Below, piece by piece: positions 47,101 through 59,100 of a stretch of 64,000 nucleotides of DNA. Both the position numbers and the translations under genes were made by a program. Under the pieces are notes generated by a model that worked only from the letters and a program-made list of their open reading frames with translations, ran no database searches and had not been told where the DNA came from. Within the stretch, counting starts at the first letter, position 1, and every line of letters starts with the position of its first letter. The stretch comes from Amia ocellicauda (Eukaryota > Chordata > Actinopteri > Amiiformes > Amiidae). The stretch is taken from contig NC_089864.1 in assembly GCF_036373705.1 (NCBI RefSeq), forward strand, positions 10,680,001 to 10,744,000, given 5' to 3'.

Positions 47101-50100
47101 GTGGTTTAATTCAATCATGCTATCTATTTCAGACACTGGCACACTTTCAGTTACATTGTTGACAACATGATTTTTTTCCTACTTAAATTATTAAGCAAGT
47201 CAATAACTGGTAATCTGTTTTGTTTTTATTTTTTTTTATTCTGAAAATCGCCACTGGGAAAATGTTAAAATGTCTATAAAGCACATTTGAAAGGAATGTC
47301 TTGTTTTATTTGCTATATATTTGTTTTATTTGTTTGCCAGTATCAAGTAGTTGTTACCATCTGCAACACAGCGATGTGATTGATAACATTTAAATATAGA
47401 CTGGACAGGATCCTTGGATCACTCAGTTATTAATGGGCACCAAATGAGCACGATGGGTCGAATGGCCTCCTCTCGTTTGTAAACTTTATGTTCTTAAGTA
47501 GTGCTTAAAACTAATTTTCTAATGCTGCATCAGCAAGTACAGTTGTTGGCCTGTATGTAGATGCCCCGGTTTATTGAATGGCCACAAATTTTCATCATAA
47601 TTGTTTTCGTTTTTCTAATTAGTCAGAGATTAATGTGTTAATTTCTTTATTACTTGTGTCATTTGAGCTGCAGTGTCTACAGAGACACCTACAGGTTAAT
47701 GTATCAATGACAATATAAAAAAATGGAAGTAGCACGAAATGCAGGGCTCTAATGATTGTATAATATAATACAAAAATATGGTTGGAAAGAATGATCCAAA
47801 TGTCAAAGGGAAATATTAAAGCTTAATTTATATTTTGTTGGGAATATTCTCATTCTGGCCACAGATTGTTTTCTTCGGTCTCCTGATGCTGCTTGCTGAG
47901 AGTAATTACATGGTTCGATCTCTGGAGAGCTGTAATTATGGAAACACAGTGCTGTTTTATTCCTGGTATCAGGCCTGAATAGTGAGCAAGCTGGCAATCT
48001 TTTTCCGATCGTAGTCTGAGGGGAGCAGCAGGAATATCAGTTGTGTAAATTAAAAAGAGAGATGTCTTTGTCTGAGTTTGCTGGAAGGGGAAAAGTAATG
48101 GAAATGTGTTGACTTGCTTTCCTGGAAATGGGAAATAAAACTGTTTATGTAACAAACTGGGACAAATGTCAGACAAGAAGCAAACAATAAAAACCAAAGG
48201 TTATATATTGCTCAGGAAAACTATGTGTACTGTGTCCTAAATTATAAATATAGCCTGTGGTATGACTGGGTGTGTGTATGCACAGATATGCAATATAAGC
48301 ACCTTCTAGAATACATAGAATAGAACCCTGTTGTGTATGTGACGGACCTTCCTTCACAGGAAAATGGTCAGGGCTGTGCACTCCTGATCTGAGGGTAGTG
48401 GGTTCAATCCCAGGTGGGGGACGCTGCTGTTGTACCCTTGAGCAAGACACTGTACCTAGATTGCTCCAGTAAAAACCCAGCTGTATAAATGGGTAATTGT
48501 ATCTAAAAATAATGTGATGTACTGAAACAATTGTCTCCCTGGATAATGGCCTCTGCTAAGAAATCTAATACTTTTTTTTTTAGTGGCGTACAGAAGAGAG
48601 CGAGGAGAAATGAGGAACGATGTTCGGTATGAGTACGAGAGAGCTCAAAGGGAGCGCTTTGCTCAAGGAAGAGGGGTGAGTGATTTATTTGAAAAACATT
48701 TTTGTGTGACTGGCAGAACCTAGTCTCTCTCTTGTCAAAACAAAATCTAACAATTGAGCAAAAAGCATTTTCTTTCCTTCTCTACAAATTAGAGATGCAT
48801 TTACAATATAGCCTACTTCTTATGAGCTGATTTTTTAAAATAATACAGTGAGAATATTTTAATGTTTTGGATACATTGTTTAATCTATTTGCTACCTGTG
48901 TAATATGTAGCCTATGTATATACGTAGTGTTTGATTTTAGTACTAATAACAATTTATGTATTTTTCAATTTTAATTTAACTAAAAGGTACTTTTATCTAT
49001 ATGTTCTCTTCACCTGGTGCTTTGCTTGATTTAAAAATGGATGAATACAGATTAAATGCATTAAATATGCTTTTATTTTGCACACACTCAAATATAATGT
49101 ATTAATTTATAATTTTCTTCATATTTGTTTATGCAAATCTTTATGAAACTAATTTGTGAGGTCTATTATTATTACAGACTGTAACATGAATAATTCATTC
49201 CCCCCCCCATGTTTTTGTTCTTGGTTATTAGACATCATTGCTTTGTTTCAAGAAAAAAAAAGCTGCATTGATGACTTCCCCTTACACAGGGCACTGAAAT
49301 AGCACTGTATGTTTGCAAGGTTTTGAGGGGTTAATATGCTAAGAGAAACATGCTGATAAAATGATTGAGCGCTGCAGCTTTTGATTTTGCTGCATGTGCA
49401 GTCTCCTGGGAACTGACCATCACTGATGCGTCCCCCAGAGGACCCCTTCATCCAATCACTGCACAGCGCAAGAACTAGGGTAATGCCAATTAGTTTGGCC
49501 TGCCAGCAGTGCTATCGTTTTCACAGCAGAGGTGCAAGATAATTATACTCGCCATGATTAAGGCCCGTATTATTTGTGGTGGGTTGTATTACTCAGCCAT
49601 CCGTGCTATTCCTTGGGTTAATGCATCCGAGTCCGAATGACATGAACAGAAATTCAAGGACAGCCAAGTGTGCTACAGCTGGTGATTCTGTAGAGCAGTT
49701 TTCCTGAGGGGGTGATGCATGCCACAAATAGGAGAGATTGTAATAAAAGGCTTCCAACACCGCAGCACAGTCAGTTGCTCAGACAGCAAAGACCATAAAG
49801 CTGGAGACTTACCCCTCTTGCTTGTGTACTGAAGCTTAACAATGTGAAAAAGGCTCTCTCATCCAGACACCCCAGGACAATAGGATGGAAGTGTAGGACG
49901 GTCTAGCAACGGGAAGTTACAATCCATGTTTGTAGCTCGAGTCCTTTGGTTAAGAAATTTCTTCTTCTTAATTTTGTTCAGCCTGAAGTGTATTGAGTTT
50001 TGTTCCACCCAGATGGTTTTGGAACAAATAATTTGAATTTGTCAGCAGTTTAAAGTAGTCAGAATTCACTTTAAAAATAAAAAAAAATGTTGTATTCCTG

Positions 50101-53100
50101 TTTGAAACCCTTAAGGAAATGGATTAGGGATTGTGATTAACCATTTCATTTATGGTATCAATTTCTCTAAACCCTTTCAAAATAAGTCAGCACTACAGTA
50201 TACTTCCAGTGATTTCAATGTGTCATGTCTGTGCATCTTGTATACTTTGTTACTGTGGACTGTGTATGCCTGATATTTTGCTGTGTTATTCTTGTTTAGT
50301 TTAAATAATAAACTACTTTGTTACATTATGGAAGTCTAATAGTTATTTTAGTGCTCTACATTTTGATTAAACTGAATAAATTATATTAAAAGCTGACAGT
50401 GTCTGCAGGCAACTCACTAAGGACAAAATTTAAGCTGTTTAAACCTCTGTGAATGTAGACGCATGATTGTCTTTTATAATGAATATGTTTTAGCTATTTA
50501 AGTACTTGAATAAATAGTCTTTAATCACAATACAGTAATACAGTTTGAAAATCTGAAATTAAATGTTGTTAATCGATTTAGCACTTCAAGCTTTAATACT
50601 ATATGTTTTTGAAATATAAACATTCCCTTTAAATTGTAGATAACTCGGAGTAACTATTGTAAATATGCATATTTAATTGAGACAGATTTTTCTTTCCCCA
50701 CATTTATTTACCTCTACAAGCTTTTCACTTATATAGTGTGTAAGTATATTGTGTTTACCACAGAAAATACAGTAACTTGTGTAAGTTTGGGGAGGGGAGG
50801 GGGGGGGTAATTATTTGAAATACTTTTTCAAACTCGAGCAATCTGCTCCATATCTAAATCCTTTCTCTTTCTAATAGTATGTACAGTCTGAGGTGCACAG
50901 ATTCTCTCCAGGAGGGGTTGTGCTCTTTTGAAATGCAAAGTGCCCTATTGTCATGATCACTCACTGTAGCTATGTGTAGAGCACTGTTGAGTGATTAAAA
51001 GAAAGCACTTTCTTGTGCAAATAGTGGAAATAGTGCTTTTTGAATTGCAGTGCTGTACCATGCATGGGAAATGTGTCCCTTTGTCATTCATTATTGGGTA
51101 AAAATGTTCTCAATTTTCTTCGTGGTAGGGGCCCTATCAGCGTGTGGTAAACGTTGTTCCACGAAAGCCTTTTTTCGAAAGGCCGGGAGAAGGTTACAAC
51201 AGAGAGTTTGAGTATGAAGATCCACGCAATTATCACGGAGAAGACCTGAGAAACTATCCTGAGGAGAACTTCGGGAATGAGCGGCGAAATGGCCCACCAA
51301 ATCGAAGGGTAGGTATTGTCACTATTTGGTTACCCACAACTTCTTGTACAAGAAATCTTCAACCCCTTTTTACCTTCCCTGGTATATGACACAAACTAAT
51401 GTTTCTGGTATCTGCTTCAGTAAAGTGCATATAACACATGGACCATTCTTGAAACATAATTACTTTCTAGTTTAATATTCCATTATGCATTATTTCTGCA
51501 TTCTTGCCTTTCTACTAAAATGGTTTCAGAAAATAAATTGCAATATGATAGTCTGTAAATGGTCAATTAATGTTTGCAATAACCTGATGAAAGCAAGGCT
51601 ACCCAAATCTGAAAGTATGAATATGAAGTTCAGAAATGTATTAGCGTTATTCAAGGTTTCTCCTTCTCAAGCATCAGATTGAAAGTATTTTGTTAGGATA
51701 GTTAATAAGAAAGGCATTGCCATTACTGCAGTACACCTTATAGCATATAGAGAATATAAGGAATTAAATAATCAAACACAGATTATATTCAAAAGAAGAT
51801 TATATTATTATAAAAGAAGTCCATGCAGTAGAAGTAGATGGGGTTTAACTGTGACATTTGCAGAATCACAGTTTCAATAGGGGACAGACACAGACCGCTT
51901 GCTGAAGAGTCAATAGAGTTTCTTTACTGTTGAGATATTAACTATTCCCAGTGCCCGTTGTTTAATAGGAAGCTGAGTAGGTGCTAGCTAGCTTGTGAAG
52001 TTAGAATCAGGATCCGCACGGCACAACGGTATCTGTCTGCAAGCTTAATATTTTTTCTGTGAAAACTTTGAATACCATCTTGTGGAATCCAAGTCCTTTC
52101 GGGCCCTTTGCAAGTCCAGCGAGATTTTCCTTGGTCTGTTAAATATGCCCTTGCTGATGTTCAAGGACATGTCATCGAGCTTCAGCTAGATTTACACCGA
52201 CGCTCTGAGTGAGCATCTGTAGACTTTCAGTTTTGCTCTTCATAAATTGCAGAGACTCGCAGACGTGGCAGTGTGGTTAGTTAGTATATAAACAATTACA
52301 TTAAAACAGACAACATCTTCATAAATATTAAGAGACTGGAGTGCAACCTGCATGCTATGCTACTAAAATAAGACCTGAAGAGCAACTTAGACATTCATAA
52401 TACTTCCTGTACTCTTGTCTTATGATTAATGTGAAGACAATGTCAGTGAGTGTGGTGAGTTCGTCCTGTTCTTAGGCACGACAGACTTGTTTTGCTAACT
52501 TCCTTGAAAGGCAGGTCTTGTTTGTCAATAGAGGACAAGGATGCCTGTGTGAGGAATGCATCGTCACAGGACACCGAAGCCTTTCTTCCTGAGGTATTTC
52601 AGAGGTTGTGCGTATCATTCCTCTGACATACTCCTTCCTCTGAACCTTGTCTGCACTTTCCAAAAGTGGCTTACCTGAAGTTTTCTTCATACCTATTATA
52701 TGTGATGCTCCTTGCTGTTGGGCCTTGTCTAAAACTGATGCAAACATCCAGCAGAAACTGGTGTTGTTTTTTCTTCCCCTCTTGGGAAATCAGTTTAAGC
52801 AACAAATACAGTTGAGAAATATGTTCTGAGACAGTGATATCCGTGGTGTGAGTGGAATCTGTTTTTTAAAACCCTGTCAGTCAGCCTCCTGTGGAGAGTT
52901 GTGGTAGAACAACTATATATTCCGCTTTGTTGCCCCCTGGTGTTATTGTCTTGTTATTATACTACTGAGCTTGCATTCCCAACACTTTACAGAAAACTAG
53001 GCCTATTGTATTTGAATAAATTGCATTACTCTATTTTTAATCTGCATTTAAAAGGCCTGCTTAATTCATAACCTTCCATAACACATTCTATTGCAGTAAG

Positions 53101-56100
53101 ATACCTTGGAGACAAACCTTTACCTTTAACCAGCTGTCAACCAATTGTTTATGGCTAGTTGGTAGCAAAATGGTAATTATTTTGTTAGACAGCCTCCAAA
53201 CAACATAATATAGGCAGTAGCCAATGCACATGGACACTCCCCACTGTTACAGTATCTGTCTTTATTACAACCAATTTTGGTTCAAGTGTGTTATCTTCTT
53301 AAAACACCATTAAAGTGAATGTAATGTTTTTGCTCATTATGTTCATTATTAAGATTTATTAGTAACTCCATATGAAATAAATGACAGTGATTCATGATGC
53401 AACTCACACTCAAGTTGCAAATAATATGTAGCCTAACTGAGAAATATATCATGCAAATCTCACATCACTTGGTATCAAATATCTGTCTGAAATCCTATAT
53501 AACACACTGCATAAGACTTTTTCCATTTAAACAATATATAATCATTATTATGTAGCTAAAAACAACCAACATACACTCCTACAAGAGTAAGATTAAAGCT
53601 TCCTTTTTAAATAACAGGCAGAAATAACCAGTTCATTCTTTGGATGAAATCTGTAAATGTTTTATTATATAAAGGCATTAATTATAAATAAATAAATACA
53701 TTAAAATATTCCCAGTTGTTTTATATTCCACTAGGGGGCACACATGTCTCAGATATATACAGTTAAAATATAGGCTATTTCTAACAGTAGCACCACAAAT
53801 GCTTGGGGAAAACCCCCCTTTTTATTTCCAATAAAAAAATATTTCCAATATCGTTGTCTTTTAGTTACTTAAATGTAGCTGGAATGTCTTGAACACACCA
53901 GTCTTGATAAAGTACTCCATCTTGTCCAGTACTGTTGCAGAGTGAAAGTTTATACTCACCATGGGTTGTGAATATTCTGTTTTTTTTGTGTGTCCTCATG
54001 ACCATAGTACTTAAGCAATTTTGGTGAATACGGTTAATGTTCCCTTGGTGCCTCATAATTGTAGTATATTCTTCTTGTAATTTTCGTTTATGTAAATTGC
54101 CTATAACAACATGTACTTCACTACTTTTTTAATGGAAAGTGTTTTCTATGTTTAGCTGATTATGGAGAACTATAATATCAATATTAAACACTTTAATCTT
54201 TACTGTGGGGCTGTAATAATCCATTGAGACTACAGTGATGAACACGGCAAACATAAAAACTAATGTTATCCCAGTAGAGAGTTGTGTAGTTGGAAAGAAA
54301 CAACTAATAAAGTACATCACATAAAACGTGAAAAAAATGTCTGCTTGGCATTTGCTGCTCTTTGGTGCCTGAATACAATTCTATATTGGCAATACAGTAC
54401 TACAGTTAGTGCTTTGGAGTGAAGCAAAAATATTTAAAATTTATACACGTTCAGAACTCTGCCTGGAAAAGGGAAAGACAGATAGTCTGTCCAAGTCTGT
54501 CTTATACCTCCCAAATGCAGACACGATATTGGTCTATAGAGGTTTGAATTATGCATTTATGGATGTTCAAATGTAAAATTGTGAACTATCCAGGAAAAAA
54601 AAAGACATACATTAAATATGGTGCATCAAGGAAAATACTTTTTATTCCATTGGAATGTGAGGACTTGTGTATAGTTGTGTAACCCACTGCACTCATTCCA
54701 ACACATTGATTTAAGTCTGTTTGCTGTTCACCGTGTTTCAAAGCAAATGTTTTCCACAACTGTGTGTAAACTAAGATAAGATTGTGACGAAGGCTTTGTC
54801 AATCCTTGTAGGAAGATGTGGGCTACAGGTGGCCAAGAGAAGAGCACCACCGGGGAAGGCTGGTGGAGTTCAGGTAAAGCTTTTGTTCATTGTGTGCTTG
54901 GTTAATTCTGAAATGAGATTTGTATGAATGTGTAATATTGTATGTGCAGCATGAAACTGATATCTTGCACGTACAGATAAACCAAACCTTGGAATTATTC
55001 AGTTATCTTTATCTAAAAGATATACCTTTTCATTTAAAATGGTCCGACCTTTATCTTCTTTGCACACCTTTTCTCACCCCTGTTGCAATTTCCAAACATT
55101 ATTCAGCTGCACGTTCCTCCTCCTTAACAAGGGCAGTTTCTTTTGTAATCCAGATGGAAATCGTCCGGCTTCGATGCCGACTGGAGCACAGTCATCGCTG
55201 TCCTTACATTGCCCATTTGTGATAACCCAACTTATTCAGTGGTGCAGCCTCAGCTGTACACCACATGATTCCTCTTGCTGTGCAGCTCAACCTATAGAAT
55301 GGGCAGAGACTCGAACCAGATGAACCCAGCAGGTGCCATTTTTGCAACATGAGTTTATTTGCTGCAGGAACAAATACATAATTTCATTTCATTTAATTTT
55401 CATGTCTATCTAGAAGTTTCTTAAGTGGAATAGAATAATTGTAACATTAATTGCTTTATCAGGCAGTGCAATGCCAATGCAGACAGGTGCTGTAATATAG
55501 AATCAAATATCATTAATTTGTACTTTTTGTTTAGTTGTATTTACTTCACTATACATAAAGCAGTGTGTTGTTTTAGTGTGGGAATCCTATTTAAATAAAT
55601 CCCAAGAAAAGAGAGAGGTTTAACTGGTGCATGGGCCAAAAAGCATTTCAGACATTTTTTCTATGGTTATTTGACAACTGTTTCATATTATTTAAATGAT
55701 TCTTATTACAAATATTCTGGACAATGTTATAACTTTTATTTCTTAAAACATCCTGAAGTTTAAAAGAAAAAGAAAGCATCTAGCCAGGAGACAGATTTCC
55801 AGATTGGTTTCTTTAATAGAAGGGTATTAAAAACGCATAGGTCTTCTGTGTTCTGGCTTTCGAACTTGGCAGGTCTTGGGGAGAACTGGACAACAGCCTC
55901 TTTTAAGGACTGAAGGCACTAGCCCAAGGAAAACAATGTAGAGCCTGCCAGCAAATGATAGTTTTCAAGCAGGTCCTGCATTGGTGGATTCTTATTTCTT
56001 TCACAAACTAAGTTTGGAAAATTGCGATTTGGTATATTTATTTAATTACTTAAAGCTGTCAGGAAAATAAACACAGTCTCTGTAGGAACTGGAATATGGT

Positions 56101-59100
56101 TTTTAGTGTTTATGTTAAGGCTGTGTAGTTCATAACTGGCTGGGCTACTTTTAAATGAATAACAAGATCCAGGAAAATGTATGTAGTCTGTTAGTGAAAT
56201 TAAAAACATGTCGTGTTTGCTTTTTGCAGTCTTTCCTAAGCTTGCAACACCGCGGGTGTGCGGCCTTTAAGGATTCTGGGAGGATAAGCATGTGGCAAGT
56301 TTGAGTGCTCATGTGATATAGTCAGAACTGTCTCTGATGTCTGATTAAGAGAACTAATTAGGCTTAATGTGATGGCTTATTGATTTCCCTGGTCTACACT
56401 AGAATATTAGTAATACAAAAAACATTCTTTGGGGCGGTGGATATAGTTCATACCCTCTTGATACTCAACTAAATTGCTTTAAATTATTACTGCAAACAAT
56501 GGACATTAACATTGCTAGGTTTTAAAGAATATAATTTTATTTTTTTATGGCAAAATGAAAAGCAAATCCAGAATGCTTATATCTATATAAGCATTATATA
56601 ATGCTATATCTGTGGGCATCAGCTATGGTTTGTTGACTATTGAGTCGATAGAACGTCCGCTGCTGCTTTGTTCTGGTTGGTTTGGTTGTTACAAAGATGC
56701 TTTCCACATCTAACCAACTGGTCCCAGTGCTGAGCTACAGATAGAAGAACTGTACAAGTCTCAACATCTGTAAATGACTTTCAGACTTCTGCGACAAGGT
56801 GACAATTGCTTAGAAGTGTCATCACTGGAAATGAGCTGTAGATCAATTTGACTGAACCAGGCATTGAGTGAACCAGGCATGGCCACATCATAGATCTCAT
56901 CTGCCAGAGAGCTGTAAAACACAGCCATCAATCTGAGAGTAAGTCATGGCCAGGTTTGTTTCTGTACTTAAAACATGTCCAACTAGTGTCCAGTTTATCA
57001 TATAAGTAAGTTGACCTTGTAATTATCTCTTCCAACTTTAAGACTTTAAGCTTACTGTGAGCAATCATCGTAAATCCATATTTATTGTTTTGTTAGAAGT
57101 ACAAATAAATATACCCTGGATGTCGAGATGATCAGGTCACCTGGATATCTTACTGATATACAGGTAAGTAAGATAAACTATACACAAATCATTAGCTTGT
57201 GCAAAGGTTTACCAATTTCTGAATAACAAAGATTGTAGCAATATCTTCTCACATCTGCTTTATTAAATGTAATTATTTAATAACTCAAGATGGGTACTCA
57301 TTTTAAGTGATCTCTAAATATGCTTTTCTATGGATGCATATTTAAACCTAACACTCATGTGGGAAGTCTAAACATCCCTTTGTTAAAGTGTAGGCAATAT
57401 GCTGTTTTTACCCCCAGGAGAATGCATGGGAAACTCAAGAACTTGAGTTGATATACCAGCATGAACGAACAAATTAATACCAAAATGTACTGTTTCACTA
57501 CTAAGCCTTCGGCTGCTGAAGGATAGGCTATATTTTCATTTAAATTCTCAGCTCGGCCCGTTTGATTCAATATAATATAATCACAGAGGTCTCTCTGTGT
57601 TGCCTAGTGTCTCGTATCCCACTGACAGCATTGTTATGCCCTCTGTACTTTGAAGAACTAGAAACAGATAATAAGTTTGTTTCTACAGCTCCTTGATATT
57701 TGTTTGAACTTTTCATACAGACAAAACAAGATTAAGCCATTATACACTGAAGCTGAAAGGGCTGCTTTAATCTATCATAGGAAAAACAAAACAAAACCAT
57801 TTTTTTGCAGTAAAAGTAAGTTAAACAAATAAAAAGAAAAGGATAAAAGTAAAATAAAATCTCAGTTAAAGGGATTCTGTTCAATATGAAATCTTTCTTT
57901 GTGCTGTGAACTAATTAAGAAGTGTTAACACCTGCAGGGTGGAAGAAAGGGTACATCCTGTTACTTTCACTGGGTTTGAAAATAGATTTCTCAATTGTAT
58001 ATTTTTCTGGCATAAGTGTATTACGCTTTCTATGCACAAAGAATTGAAAACTGAACTCGGTCAGGAATTCTAAACTGAAGCCCCGGTTTCTGAAAATTAT
58101 TGGTTATTGGTTATTCTATCAATGAGCAGCAGAGGTTCAAGAGGCCTCCTCCAGTTTGTATCATTTTCAAGTTATTTAAAAGAAAAAGAAGACTACATTT
58201 AAATGTATGTATGAAAGATTGGATTTTAATAAAAACCGTGTAAAAGTGGTAAAAATACTAACTTCTTGAAGGGAAAGGAATCCACCACTCAGCTGAAACC
58301 AGGGTCTGACCTGCACTTTGCAATAATGTGCAGCTGGGGGCAGCACTGCTCTGCATTTTGCTTTGATGGCAAAATGAGAACTCTGTATATATGCAATGTC
58401 AAATGCATTTTTATTTAATAATATAACATCAGAAAATAAAAACATGTTTTTTGTACAGAGCTGACTGATATATCCTTGACAAATTGTACAGGTTTTCAAT
58501 GCTCCCTCTATTTTTAATAAAACCAAAAAAAAAACATATTTGTTGTTGGGATTACAGTAAAATACAATAATATACATTTTGTTCATCAAACACTTAAACA
58601 CAAAAATCACACGTGTATTGTTCTCCATCTGTAGTATTTATATTTGTTGAGATGTCCTCTGATGTTTACAACTGACCATGAATTTAAAGTAAATTTTCCC
58701 ACTTTTAATACTAGTATACTAATATATACTAATATCTGAGTGGTGGTTTAGTTTTATTATTGAAGTTAAAACGAAATTGCTCCTCCCACTTGGCCCACGG
58801 CTGCACCAGATACCCCACCCAGCATTGCAGAGATACCGAAACGCCCTGTTTCCTTACAATCTGAGGCAGGAAAGGGTTAAATCCGTATTTTCTCTGAAGA
58901 GCCGTGATTTTCTTTTTATTTATTTTTGTTTCAAGTTCATTACTTCCATAGCCTGGTTATTTTGGACACGTATTACTAATAGTTTCGTTATCTCTCCGGC
59001 CTTTTGTTTGTTTTCCTGCATTGCTCCATTTCTGTTGCTTTAATAGAATTGTTGGAAAGTAAATAAAAGTCCCATGAGAGCTTTGAACGTCTCGTAATAA

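Larger units (their letters stand above)
43312..48583. other. PPHLN1 introns 1 and 2 (around exon 2)
   Basis: They hold an (AT)n tract, a retroposon tail (44700-44820), an (AAG)n tract, a second repeat-family tail (47395-47505) and a SINE (48352-48571). No other gene is supported. Confidence 0.7.
51309..54811. other. PPHLN1 intron 4
   Basis: Contains two CTCF-like motifs (52930-52943 and 53728-53741). A mixed-composition stretch at about 51880-52850 looks foreign to its AT-rich surroundings, but no repeat family was recognised in it. Confidence 0.6.
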
